Shown piece by piece: positions 10,374-18,206 of a stretch of 64,000 bases of DNA (its first letter is position 1; the number at the start of each line of letters is the position of its first letter). Source of the stretch: CAVVVS01 sp963751355. GTDB taxonomy: Bacteria; Bacteroidota; Ignavibacteria; Ignavibacteriales; Ignavibacteriaceae. The notes below the pieces were generated by a model. That model saw nothing but the letters and a program-made list of their open reading frames with translations, was not told the origin of the DNA and did not search any database. The position numbers were made by a program, and so were the translations under genes. The stretch covers positions 13,407 to 77,406 of the forward strand of contig CAVVVS010000048.1 of NCBI GenBank assembly GCA_963751355.1, in the 5' to 3' direction.

Positions 10374-11402
10374 ATGAAGAGAATTTTTAACGTAATGGTA
10401 ATTATAATTTTATGCAATCTAATTTTGTACGCACAAAATTTTGTTTCCGATGTATCTAAGAAGGGAACAACTGCCGCGCCATTTTTATCAATTGGAGAAG
10501 GCGCACGTGCAACCGCCATGGGTAGTGCATTTGTCGGTATTTCAAACGATGCGAGTGCAATATACTGGAATCCTTCTGGATTGGCAAAAATTCAGGGAAC
10601 TAACATAATTTTCGATCATACAAATTGGATTGCCGGTATAAACTACAATTTTGTAGCTGCAGCTTATAACCTGGGCGAAATTGGTACAATTGGTGTGAGT
10701 TTCACAGCGTCTGATTACGGTGATATGAATGTAACAACAGTAGATAAGCCTGAGGGCACCGGAGAAGTTTTTTCCGCAACAGACATGGCTATAAGTGTTG
10801 CCTATGCCATTAATCTAACAGAGAATTTCGCAATAGGATTTAATCCTAAATTTATTTATCAAAGCATTTGGGAAACAAGTGCGAATGCATTTGCGCTGGA
10901 TATGGGAGTTCAGTATAAAACTCCTTTTAACGGCATGATACTCGCAATGTCCATTTCTAATTTTGGTTCTAAAATGCAGATGCAGGGAAATTCGACCGTT
11001 GTACTTGTTGACCTGGATCCTCAAAACGGCGGGAACAACGATAAAATACCGGCGAACCTTTCGACGGGAGATTGGGCACTCCCATTGAATTTCCGGGTTG
11101 GAGTTGCTTATCAGCCAATTCATACGGAGAAGAACGAATTAACGATTGCCGTAGATGCTCTTCATCCGAGCGATAATTATGAAAGTGTAAATATAGGCGG
11201 TGAATATACTTTTAACGACTTTATTTCAATCAGAGGCGGATATAAATCATTATTCCTGCAAGATTCTGAAGAATCATTCGCGCTTGGATTCGGTCTTAAA
11301 CAATATTTGCTGGGTAATATAAGAGTTGAAGTCAATTATGCTTATCAGAATTTTGGAAGATTAAATAATATACAAAAATTTTCACTGGGCATTAGTTTCT
11401 AA
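10374..11402 (+). CDS. PorV/PorQ family outer-membrane beta-barrel protein
   Basis: A 342-residue protein with a signal peptide (about 1-21) and the family's N-terminal block: GEGARATAMGSAFVGISNDASAIYWNPSGLA at about residues 41-72 (quoted here only as a position marker for its key residues G, R, A and the WNPSGL end). The remainder is alternating beta strands ending in the aromatic terminus FSLGISF, as expected for an outer-membrane barrel. In Bacteroidota, PorV and relatives carry T9SS cargo from the translocon to the attachment complex. It lies between two T9SS cargo genes, with GGAG 7 nt before its ATG, and its stop overlaps the GH9 start by one base. It may therefore be a dedicated shuttle for this locus; it could equally be a generic UPF0164-type barrel. 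Confidence 0.82.
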   Translation: MKRIFNVMVIIILCNLILYAQNFVSDVSKKGTTAAPFLSIGEGARATAMGSAFVGISNDASAIYWNPSGLAKIQGTNIIFDHTNWIAGINYNFVAAAYNLGEIGTIGVSFTASDYGDMNVTTVDKPEGTGEVFSATDMAISVAYAINLTENFAIGFNPKFIYQSIWETSANAFALDMGVQYKTPFNGMILAMSISNFGSKMQMQGNSTVVLVDLDPQNGGNNDKIPANLSTGDWALPLNFRVGVAYQPIHTEKNELTIAVDALHPSDNYESVNIGGEYTFNDFISIRGGYKSLFLQDSEESFALGFGLKQYLLGNIRVEVNYAYQNFGRLNNIQKFSLGISF

Positions 11403-13390
11403 TGCGATCATTGTTGATAATATTTTTACTTTTATTATGTATAGTACCGAATGAAGCACAAAAGATTTTAGTTAACCAGGCAGGTTATCTACCTGAACAT
11501 CACAAGTATGTCTATTTTACTCAACCTGCAGATAGTTTTTATGTTGTTGATTCAGATAATAAAAATGTTGAATATAAGGATGCGGTTCAGTTAGGTTCTT
11601 TAAATGATCCTGCAACAGGTTTACTTCTTTATTATGGTGACTTTTCTGGGTTAAAACGTGAAGGCAATTACAGGGTTATTACAAATAATAATGATACTTC
11701 ATATACATTCTCCATCTCCTTTAATGCCTTTAAAGATTTATTTACCAAATCTTTGAAGGCTTTTTATTTTCAAAGGTGCGGCATGGAATTATTGTATCCG
11801 TATGCCGGGAAATACAATAGGAAAGCATGTCATACTGCTGATGGATTCTTACACTCTTCGACAAATTTAAACGGCTTCAAACTCGCTACCGGAGGATGGC
11901 ATGATGCAGGAGATTTCGGCAAATATATTGTTAATGCCGGCATTACCGCCGGAACTCTTCTGCTTGCGTACGAGTTATTTCCTTCCAAATTTAATTATGA
12001 TAATTTAAATATTCCCGAAAGTGGAAATTCTATTCCCGATATTCTGGATGAAGTAAGACATGAGCTTGAATGGTTTTTAAAAATGCAGGACACTGACGGA
12101 GGCGTGTTTTTCAAAGTGACACCGCAGAATTTTTCAGGATTTGTTATGCCCGACCAGGATAAATCCATGAGATATATTTATGAAAAATCCACAACTGCAA
12201 CCGGTGATTTTGCAGCGGTTTTAGCGAGAGCCGCTCGCATTTATTCGTCGTTCGATTCCACATTTGCTTCCGATTGTTTACAAGCTTCGAAAAAAGCATG
12301 GGAGTATTTAGCTGCAAATACTTCAATTGTACCTCCAGGTGGATTTAAGAATCCTTCCGGAACCGATACGGGAGAATACGGTGACGGAAACGATTCCGAT
12401 GAAAGACTATGGGCATCAGCCGAATTGTTTGAGACAACGGGGGAGGATGTTTATCATAATTATTATTTAACTCATTATAACGAGGCAGGATTAATTAACT
12501 CGACAATGGGCTGGCAAAATGTTAGAACATTAGCTCAATTAACTTACTTAACAGGTAGTCAAAATAAAGCTAATGCATCTTTAAAATCTAATTTAAAAAA
12601 TTCTCTAATAAATTATTGCTCGAACTTGGTAAAGACATCTAATCCCGATGGTTTTCATCTTACTATAAAACCCGGTGAATATTATTGGGGAAGTAACTCG
12701 CAGGTACTGAATAATGCAGTTCTATTAATTATTGGTTACGAATTATCCGCTAACGAATCTTTCTATAATACTGCACTTGATCAATTAGATTATATTATGG
12801 GATGTAATGTTCATAATATTTCCTTTGTAACGGGTGTGGGTACAAAATATCCTATGCATCCGCATCACCGTCCCTCTGCTGCAGATGGAATAAACGAACC
12901 TGTTCCGGGATTATTGGCGGGCGGACCTAATCAATATTTATCTGATCCTGTGTTACAATCAAAGTTTACTTCTTCCACTCCTCCGGCTCTTTGTTACGTA
13001 GATGACCAGGGGAGTTATGCATCAAATGAAATTGCCATAAATTGGAATGCCCCATTGGTTTTTGTCAGCGGATACTTCAATGAAAATAAATCTACCGGTA
13101 TAAATAAAGAAACAGGTCAGCTGCCTGAAAAACCGGAACTGCTGCAAAATTATCCCAATCCATTTAATCCGGTTACGTTAATAAACTACCAGTTATCTAA
13201 CGACGGATACGTAACATTAAAAGTTTATGATGTAATCGGAAATGAAGCGAAAACTCTTGTCGACGGATATAAACATCATGGGAGATATTCCGTCAGTTTT
13301 GATGCAGATAATTTTTCAAGCGGAGTTTATTTTTACCGTTTGAAGGTAAATAATTTTATAGAGACAAAAAAAATGGTACTTCTCAAATAA
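11402..13390 (+). CDS. Glycoside hydrolase family 9 (endoglucanase-type) with T9SS sorting domain
   Basis: A 662-residue exported enzyme. A signal peptide (about 1-19) is followed by an Ig-like CelD_N domain (about 20-105) and an alpha6/alpha6 GH9 catalytic domain (about 112-560). The catalytic features are visible: W166-H-D-A-G-D171 carrying the Asp pair, H488-H489-R-P, and E543 in NEIAINWNAP. GH9 enzymes are inverting beta-1,4-glucanases, mostly acting on cellulose, mixed-linkage glucan or related polymers; exact specificity is not readable. From about residue 575 there is a T9SS type A tail (LLQNYPNPFNPVTLINY, ending KKMVLLK), so the enzyme is surface-displayed or secreted. Its ATG overlaps the stop of the PorV-like gene (TAATG), indicating translational coupling. 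Confidence 0.92.
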   Translation: MRSLLIIFLLLLCIVPNEAQKILVNQAGYLPEHHKYVYFTQPADSFYVVDSDNKNVEYKDAVQLGSLNDPATGLLLYYGDFSGLKREGNYRVITNNNDTSYTFSISFNAFKDLFTKSLKAFYFQRCGMELLYPYAGKYNRKACHTADGFLHSSTNLNGFKLATGGWHDAGDFGKYIVNAGITAGTLLLAYELFPSKFNYDNLNIPESGNSIPDILDEVRHELEWFLKMQDTDGGVFFKVTPQNFSGFVMPDQDKSMRYIYEKSTTATGDFAAVLARAARIYSSFDSTFASDCLQASKKAWEYLAANTSIVPPGGFKNPSGTDTGEYGDGNDSDERLWASAELFETTGEDVYHNYYLTHYNEAGLINSTMGWQNVRTLAQLTYLTGSQNKANASLKSNLKNSLINYCSNLVKTSNPDGFHLTIKPGEYYWGSNSQVLNNAVLLIIGYELSANESFYNTALDQLDYIMGCNVHNISFVTGVGTKYPMHPHHRPSAADGINEPVPGLLAGGPNQYLSDPVLQSKFTSSTPPALCYVDDQGSYASNEIAINWNAPLVFVSGYFNENKSTGINKETGQLPEKPELLQNYPNPFNPVTLINYQLSNDGYVTLKVYDVIGNEAKTLVDGYKHHGRYSVSFDADNFSSGVYFYRLKVNNFIETKKMVLLK

Positions 13391-13398
13391 TATAAAAA

Positions 13399-13494
13399 GT
13401 TGAGATTCACTTTTTAAAATTCATAATTTTTATAAAACTTCTTAATTATCAAAGAATAAATTGATTCTAAATTTGTGAGGAAGTGAGTTTCAAC
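13399..13494. repeat. Inverted repeat, copy 2 of the GTTGAGAYTCACTT family
   Basis: The left arm GTTGAGATTCACTT (13399-13412) pairs with the right arm AAGTGAGTTTCAAC (13481-13494). The two departures from perfect DNA complementarity both become G-U pairs in the + strand RNA, so the stem is preserved. The loop is 68 nt and AT-rich. It begins 9 nt after the GH9 stop codon. Copy 1 at 4369-4430 also follows a T9SS gene. Confidence 0.75.
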
Positions 13495-13585
13495 GTTTTA
13501 TAAGCACACCCCACCTTTAACCTTACTGAAATCTTGTTTAATTTAGAGTTCAAATAAAAAATCTTACTAATAATATTTAGAAATC

Positions 13586-14431
13586 ATGAAAATAGGAAAA
13601 TATAAACTTCATATAATTAATTCCGGGTATTTCGGTTTAGACGGTGGTGCGATGTTTGGAATAATTCCCAAGCCACTGTGGGAAAAAACAAATCCGGCTG
13701 ACGATGCAAACAGGATTAAACTTGCCACAAGAAACTTACTTCTGGAATACGATAACAGAAAAATTCTGGTAGATACCGGCATGGGAAATAAATGGGACGA
13801 TAAGTCGCAAAAAATATATGCAATAGATCAGCAAAATAATTCCTTGTTTGCCGGACTCTCAAAATTGAATGTAAAGCCGGAAGACATAACCGATGTAATA
13901 CTAACCCATCTTCATTTTGATCATACGGGCGGTTCAACAATAATGGAAAACGGAAAACTGGTACCTGCTTTTCCGAATGCAAGATATTTTGTTCAGAAAA
14001 AAAATTATGAATGGGCAGTTAATCCTTCCGAAAGGGATAAGGGAAGTTATATAAAAGATAATTTTGCTCCGCTTGCCGAAGCCGGAATTTTATATCTATT
14101 GGAGGGTGAGAAAAAATTTGATGATGAAATTCAATTGCTGATTGTGAATGGTCATACTTTTGCTCAGCAGTTGTTGAAAATTTCGGATTCTTCTAACACA
14201 ATCCTATATTGCTGTGACCTTTTCCCTACGACCGCACATATACCGCTGCCATACGTTATGGGATATGATCTGCAGCCTCTTGTGACAGTTGAAGAAAAAA
14301 AGAAGTTTTTAACCCAGGCAGTAGAAGGCAACTGGAAATTCTTTTTTGAGCATGATCCCGAAAACGCTTTAGCAACGGTTGAACGTACCGAAAAAGGTTA
14401 CAGAATAAAAGAAAAATTTACGGCATTTTAG
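13586..14431 (+). CDS. MBL-fold metallo-hydrolase
   Basis: A 281-residue cytoplasmic protein of the metallo-beta-lactamase fold. The zinc-binding motif H108-L-H110-F-D112-H113-TGG is intact, and later ligands are visible as VNGHTFAQ (about 189), the Asp in YCCDLFPT (about 211) and FEHDPENA (about 254). Overall resemblance is to the quorum-quenching-lactonase-like/hydrolase subgroup with no signal peptide. The substrate is unknown. One base separates its stop from the Rieske-type gene that follows, so the two are very likely co-expressed and translationally coupled. Family assignment is firm; any more specific function would be guesswork. Confidence 0.88.
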   Translation: MKIGKYKLHIINSGYFGLDGGAMFGIIPKPLWEKTNPADDANRIKLATRNLLLEYDNRKILVDTGMGNKWDDKSQKIYAIDQQNNSLFAGLSKLNVKPEDITDVILTHLHFDHTGGSTIMENGKLVPAFPNARYFVQKKNYEWAVNPSERDKGSYIKDNFAPLAEAGILYLLEGEKKFDDEIQLLIVNGHTFAQQLLKISDSSNTILYCCDLFPTTAHIPLPYVMGYDLQPLVTVEEKKKFLTQAVEGNWKFFFEHDPENALATVERTEKGYRIKEKFTAF

Positions 14432-14432
14432 A

Positions 14433-14768
14433 ATGATCGATTTACAAGAATTCACCAAGGTTTGCACGTTACAAGAATTATCCGAACAATATGGGAAAAG
14501 ATTTATAATCGATGATGTTGAAGTCGCTGTGTTTAAAGTCGACAACAAAATTCATGCGGTAAGTAATATCTGCCCTCACCAGCATACAGCACTCATTTAC
14601 GACGGATTTATAGAAGACGGTTGCGTTGTTTGTCCGGTTCACGGCTGGAAGTTTAATCTTGAAACGGGTATGATTCCGTCTAGAACAGGAAAAATTGATG
14701 TATATCCTGTAGAGGTTCAAAATAATAATGTTTACATCAAGGTTAGTAAAAAAGAATTAAAATGGTAG
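14433..14768 (+). CDS. Rieske-type [2Fe-2S] ferredoxin
   Basis: A 111-residue soluble protein consisting of one Rieske domain. The cluster ligands are present in canonical spacing: C47-P-H49 and C67-P-V-H70, giving the C-x-H ... C-x2-H pattern. It has no membrane anchor, so it is more like the ferredoxin components of dioxygenases or NirD-like subunits than the bc1 Rieske protein. It starts one base after the MBL-fold gene and is followed 37 nt later by queG. No oxygenase alpha subunit is nearby, so its electron acceptor is unclear; delivery to the MBL-fold partner or another cellular oxidoreductase is inference. Confidence 0.88.
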   Translation: MIDLQEFTKVCTLQELSEQYGKRFIIDDVEVAVFKVDNKIHAVSNICPHQHTALIYDGFIEDGCVVCPVHGWKFNLETGMIPSRTGKIDVYPVEVQNNNVYIKVSKKELKW

Positions 14769-14805
14769 CCGGTGATTTTAATCTGAATAAACTTCTTTTA
14801 TTATA

Positions 14806-15747
14806 ATGAAGATTACAAATAAAATAGTCACCGAAAAAGCAAAAGCATTAGGATTCGATTTGGTAGGCTTTGCAAAGGCAGACATACTGGAAAAAGAAAT
14901 ATTTAAACTGGAAGAGTGGCTGAACCGGGATTATCAGGCGGGAATGACTTATATGCAGAGAAATGTAGATAAGCGTAAAGATGTGAATAATATTCTACCC
15001 GGTGCAAGAAGTGTGATTTCTTTAGCAATAAATTATTACACGGATGAACAATATTCCGGCAAAGAAGGTAAAGGAAAAGTATCCAGGTATGCCTGGGGAA
15101 AAGACTATCATTTAATAATTTGGGACAGGCTTGCCGTATTGGAACGACAGCTTCAGGAACTTGATCCGGAATTCAATTCTAAATCTTATGTCGATACAGG
15201 TCCGGTGATGGATAAAGTATGGGCAGTAAAAGCAGGACTTGGCTGGATGGGCAAACATACTAATGTTATTAACAGGGAGTTTGGAAGTTGGCTATTTTTA
15301 TCGACCATAATTACTAATTATGAATTTGAGTACCCGGATCCTATTCCCGATTTTTGCGGTTCATGTACTGCATGCTTAGATGCTTGTCCCACGAATGCAA
15401 TTGTTGATGAATATGTAGTGGATTCTAATAAATGTATTTCGTTCTTAACGATTGAAAATAAGGGTGAAATTCCTAAAGAGTTTTCCGGTAAATTCGATAA
15501 CTGGCTGTTTGGATGTGATATTTGTCAGGATGTATGTCCATGGAATATTAAATTTTCGGAACTTACTAATGTTAAAGAATTTTATCCTTTACACGGAAAT
15601 AAGGAAATAGGTTTTGATGAAATTATCGAAATGGGAAATCAAGAATTTAAGGAAAGATTTAAATTCAGTCCTGTTAGCCGTGCAAAATTAAAGGGATTAA
15701 GACGCAATGCCGAATTTTTAGCACACGATCTATCATTAAAAGAGTAA
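14806..15747 (+). CDS. queG: Epoxyqueuosine reductase QueG
   Basis: A 313-residue cytoplasmic enzyme that reduces epoxyqueuosine to queuosine in tRNA, the last step of queuosine synthesis, using cobalamin and two [4Fe-4S] clusters. The sequence shows the QueG N-terminal domain (AKALGFDLVGFAKA at about 10-23), the conserved DTGPVMDKVWAVKAGLGW block (about 127-144), and the two cluster motifs CGSCTACLDACPTNAI (about 184-199) and CDICQDVCPWN (about 243-253). Length fits bacterial QueG proteins without the C-terminal HEAT extension. No clear Shine-Dalgarno precedes the ATG. Confidence 0.95.
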   Translation: MKITNKIVTEKAKALGFDLVGFAKADILEKEIFKLEEWLNRDYQAGMTYMQRNVDKRKDVNNILPGARSVISLAINYYTDEQYSGKEGKGKVSRYAWGKDYHLIIWDRLAVLERQLQELDPEFNSKSYVDTGPVMDKVWAVKAGLGWMGKHTNVINREFGSWLFLSTIITNYEFEYPDPIPDFCGSCTACLDACPTNAIVDEYVVDSNKCISFLTIENKGEIPKEFSGKFDNWLFGCDICQDVCPWNIKFSELTNVKEFYPLHGNKEIGFDEIIEMGNQEFKERFKFSPVSRAKLKGLRRNAEFLAHDLSLKE

Positions 15748-15917
15748 GTAAAATGATGTCTCAAGCGGTTTGAATGAGAAAGTTTGAACCTTTAACGGGG
15801 AAATTGAATCTAATGTTATTGAATGAAAACGAAGAAACGGAAACGAAAAAAATCGGATAAAATTATAAAAAATTTTTAAAGTAAAAATAATTACAAATAC
15901 TCGTTATGGGAGATAAT

Positions 15918-16865
15918 ATGGAAGATAATCATTTTAAAGTTGCAATCATCGGAGCCGGACCGGCAGGTTTCACAGCAGCGATTTATGCAGGGAGAGCAGA
16001 CCTTAATCCTGTTATGTTCGAAGGTATGCAGCCAGGCGGTCAATTAACTATTACTACCGAAGTCGAAAATTATCCGGGCTTTGAGACCGGAATAATGGGA
16101 CCCGAATTAATGGACGTAATGCGTAAACAAGCACAGAGATTCGGCACAAAATCATTTTTCAAAGAAATAACTGAAGTTGATTTTTCCAAGAGACCGTTTA
16201 CACTAAAATCATATGACGATACATACACGGCTGATGCCGTAATAATTGCTACGGGTGCATCGGCAAGACTGCTGGGATTGGAGAGCGAATCTAAGTTTAT
16301 GGGATACGGTGTTTCCGCATGTGCAACGTGCGACGGATTTTTCTTTAAAGATCAAAAAGTGCTTGTAGTTGGCGGCGGGGACACGGCAATGGAGGAAGCT
16401 ACGTTTTTAACAAAATATGCTTCGGAAGTAACTATTATTCATCGGCGGGAAGAATTCCGTGCTTCTAAAATTATGCTTGACAGAGCAAAAAAGAATCCCA
16501 AAATAAAATTTTTAACTAATAAAGTTGTAAAAGAAGTTTTGGGAAAAGAGGAAAACGGCAGAAAGGTTATGACCGGGGTGCTTTTAAAAGATACCAAAGA
16601 TGGTTCGGAAACGAAAGTTGATGCTGACGGTTTATTTATGGGAATAGGACACAAACCGAATACCGATATATTTAAAGGAGTTTTAGATATGGATGAAACC
16701 GGCTATCTGAAAGTAAATCACGGTTCAACATATACTAATATTCCGGGAGTTTTTGCTGCCGGTGATGTTGCCGATAAAACTTACAGGCAGGCGGTTACCG
16801 CTGCAGGTTCGGGATGTATGGCTGCAATAGATGCCGAAAGATGGCTTGAGGCTCAAGAAGAATAA
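15918..16865 (+). CDS. trxB: Thioredoxin-disulfide reductase
   Basis: A 315-residue flavoenzyme that transfers electrons from NADPH through FAD to thioredoxin. It has the FAD-binding GAGPAGFTAAIYAGRA near the N-terminus, the redox-active C135-A-T-C138-DG, the NADPH-binding GGGDTAMEEA (about 154-163) and the C-terminal FAD motif GVFAAGDVADKTYRQAVTAA. The start at 15918 was chosen over an in-frame ATG at 15906, because GGAGA (15909-15913) lies just upstream of 15918 while nothing resembling a ribosome site precedes 15906; the longer form would add only four residues. It is followed by a strong hairpin (16987-17014) shared with a convergent gene. Confidence 0.95.
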   Translation: MEDNHFKVAIIGAGPAGFTAAIYAGRADLNPVMFEGMQPGGQLTITTEVENYPGFETGIMGPELMDVMRKQAQRFGTKSFFKEITEVDFSKRPFTLKSYDDTYTADAVIIATGASARLLGLESESKFMGYGVSACATCDGFFFKDQKVLVVGGGDTAMEEATFLTKYASEVTIIHRREEFRASKIMLDRAKKNPKIKFLTNKVVKEVLGKEENGRKVMTGVLLKDTKDGSETKVDADGLFMGIGHKPNTDIFKGVLDMDETGYLKVNHGSTYTNIPGVFAAGDVADKTYRQAVTAAGSGCMAAIDAERWLEAQEE

Positions 16866-16986
16866 ATAATAACTGATTTAATCGGTATGATTGTAAGGAT
16901 GGCTGATTGTATGAGAATGCTAGTTGTTTATTCCTATACAATTTCAAATTATAACACAATCATACATCCATACTTTTACTTAAAAT

Positions 16987-17014
16987 AGACCCGGTTGATG
17001 CGTTTACCGGGTCT
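16987..17014. terminator. Bidirectional hairpin terminator between convergent genes
   Basis: AGACCCGGT (16987-16995) and ACCGGGTCT (17006-17014) form a perfect 9-bp GC-rich stem with a 10-nt loop. It is followed by T-rich sequence on the + strand and, read in reverse, by TATTTTAAG on the - strand. It lies between trxB (+) and the convergent gene at 17021-17386 (-), so it probably ends both transcripts. A weaker long-range hairpin (GTATGATTGT at 16885 with ACAATCATAC at 16956) lies just before it. Confidence 0.8.
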
Positions 17015-17020
17015 TTCATT

Positions 17021-17386
17021 TTATGATGTCTTTTCGATGTTATTATTCGCCTCGTATTTTCTTGCTACCATATTTGCTACAACAAATCCTAAACCGGTAA
17101 CAACAAATATTGAAAATGCAACAAAATAGTCTTTATCGGTGGCATCCTGCAGCATTAAACCAATGCCTAATCCTAAACCGAAAGCGACTGAAATAATTCC
17201 GATTTTCATCAATCGAAGAGGATCTTTTTTATGCTCGAAAAATTCCTTTATCGAATTTGCATCCAATCCCTTATCGATTAACATTTGCCGTTCTCTCGAA
17301 CGGAAGTAAAAATAGGTAACAAATATTAACCCGGTTACGAGAATGAATATTATCGGTATAAAAACCGCTACTACTTCTTTATCCAT
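17021..17386 (-). CDS. Small membrane protein, DUF6249-like
   Basis: A 121-residue protein with an N-terminal membrane helix (about 5-28, VFIPIIFILVTGLIFVTYFYF), a short charged cytoplasmic segment containing RERQMLIDKGLD (about 31-42), and two further hydrophobic helices (about 61-80 and 88-107). This resembles the DUF6249 family of Bacteroidota membrane proteins, often found beside ECF sigma factors; function is unknown. An AAGGAG ribosome site (17393-17398) sits 6 nt before the ATG. Two tandem copies of an ECF-type promoter motif read toward it (17415-17445 and 17492-17523), and a third drives the divergent sigma gene. It is therefore probably a regulon member and possibly a feedback component. 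Confidence 0.75.
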   Translation of the reverse strand: MDKEVVAVFIPIIFILVTGLIFVTYFYFRSRERQMLIDKGLDANSIKEFFEHKKDPLRLMKIGIISVAFGLGLGIGLMLQDATDKDYFVAFSIFVVTGLGFVVANMVARKYEANNNIEKTS

Positions 17387-17414
17387 TTTATTCTCCTTAA
17401 TTTGGTCTACTCTT

Positions 17415-17445
17415 TATGACTAAATTTCTTGTCCTGAGGTTACAA
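17415..17445 (-). promoter_or_regulatory. ECF-type promoter, proximal copy for the DUF6249-like gene
   Basis: Read on the - strand: TTGTAACCTC, a 15-nt spacer, then GTCATA (17420-17415). It matches the other two copies in both elements and in exact spacing. The predicted transcript start about 7 nt beyond the second element leaves a short leader containing the AAGGAG site of the gene starting at 17386. Assignment to the adjacent sigma factor is inference. Confidence 0.65.
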
Positions 17446-17491
17446 TAAACTTTTCGGTAATTTACACTTATCCATATCGGCGTCTGATACT

Positions 17492-17523
17492 TATGACAAG
17501 GAAGATTAAGATAAGGTTACACA
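17492..17523 (-). promoter_or_regulatory. ECF-type promoter, distal copy for the DUF6249-like gene
   Basis: Read on the - strand: TGTGTAACCTT (17523-17513), a 15-nt spacer, then GTCATA (17497-17492). The first element is identical over 11 nt to the + strand copy at 17600-17610, and the spacer length is the same, which makes chance unlikely. It lies about 77 nt upstream of the proximal copy and faces the same way. Confidence 0.65.
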
Positions 17524-17599
17524 TTTAATTAATTGCATTTCAAAAGAAGGCTTTCTATTTTGATAATAGTCTTTTTCTCATTTCATAATCGGGGAACAG

Positions 17600-17631
17600 T
17601 GTGTAACCTTTTCTGCACTTTAAAGGTCATA
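17600..17631 (+). promoter_or_regulatory. ECF-type autoregulatory promoter of the sigma gene
   Basis: TGTGTAACCTT (17600-17610), a 15-nt spacer, then GTCATA (17626-17631). AAC-containing -35 and GTC-containing -10 elements are typical of ECF sigma promoters. The sigma start codon is at 17640, only 8 nt after the motif, and no Shine-Dalgarno lies between, so the mRNA would be leaderless or nearly so. Confidence 0.68.
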
Positions 17632-17639
17632 TTAATTAA

Positions 17640-18206
17640 ATGGAAAAGCTGACTGATCAGGAAATAATCGAATCTGTTGTAAAGGGTAATCAACTGGATT
17701 ATTCTATACTCGTTGACCGGTACAAGAACAGGGCTTATTCATTACTAGTTAGAATGTTGAAGAATGAAATGGAAGCGGAAGAAGTTCTGCAGGATAGTTT
17801 TTTGAAAGCGTATAATTCTTTAAAAGATTTTCGGCAGGAAGCAAAGTTTTCCACCTGGTTTTACAGAATCGTTTATAACACGGCGCTCACCAGGCTTTCT
17901 ACAAAAAAAAGAAAAATCGAGACCGGAATGTCTTCTATCGATGAATATTTATTTCTGGAGAGCAAAGATGATTTTAATACACCTGAACGGAAAGACCTAG
18001 CAAAATTTGTGAGAAGTTTAATCAATCAACTGCCGACTAAATATGCATCGGTAATTAGTATGTTTTATCTTGATAATATGACATGTGAAGAAATTGCTGA
18101 AGTAATGGAATTGTCTGTTGCTAATATTAAAGTTATATTACACAGAGCCAGGAATGCATTTAAGGATATTATAATAAAAAATCATTTTGTTGAGGAATTA
18201 TTATGA
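17640..18206 (+). CDS. RNA polymerase ECF-type sigma factor
   Basis: A 188-residue sigma-70 family protein of ECF size with only regions 2 and 4. Region 2 (about residues 22-95) has the LVDRYKNRAYSLLVRMLK and AEEVLQDSFLKAYNSLKDFR helices and the WFYRIVYNTAL segment. Region 4 (about 122-178) has LINQLPTKYASVISMFYLD and CEEIAEVMELSVANIKVILHRAR, a clear helix-turn-helix. It directs polymerase to alternative promoters. Its stop overlaps the next gene by 4 nt (ATGA), pairing it with a membrane anti-sigma-like protein. A matching promoter motif lies immediately upstream and two copies face the divergent gene, so autoregulation is likely. Confidence 0.93.
   Translation: MEKLTDQEIIESVVKGNQLDYSILVDRYKNRAYSLLVRMLKNEMEAEEVLQDSFLKAYNSLKDFRQEAKFSTWFYRIVYNTALTRLSTKKRKIETGMSSIDEYLFLESKDDFNTPERKDLAKFVRSLINQLPTKYASVISMFYLDNMTCEEIAEVMELSVANIKVILHRARNAFKDIIIKNHFVEELL

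Noticed and set aside
13497..13510. A 14-mer TTTATAAGCACACC shared with 63386-63399
   Set aside because: A single 14-nt match in 64 kb of AT-rich DNA is expected by chance, and the flanks do not match.
15906..15917. A four-residue longer trxB start at 15906
   Set aside because: No ribosome site precedes it, while GGAGA precedes the ATG at 15918, whose product matches normal TrxB starts.
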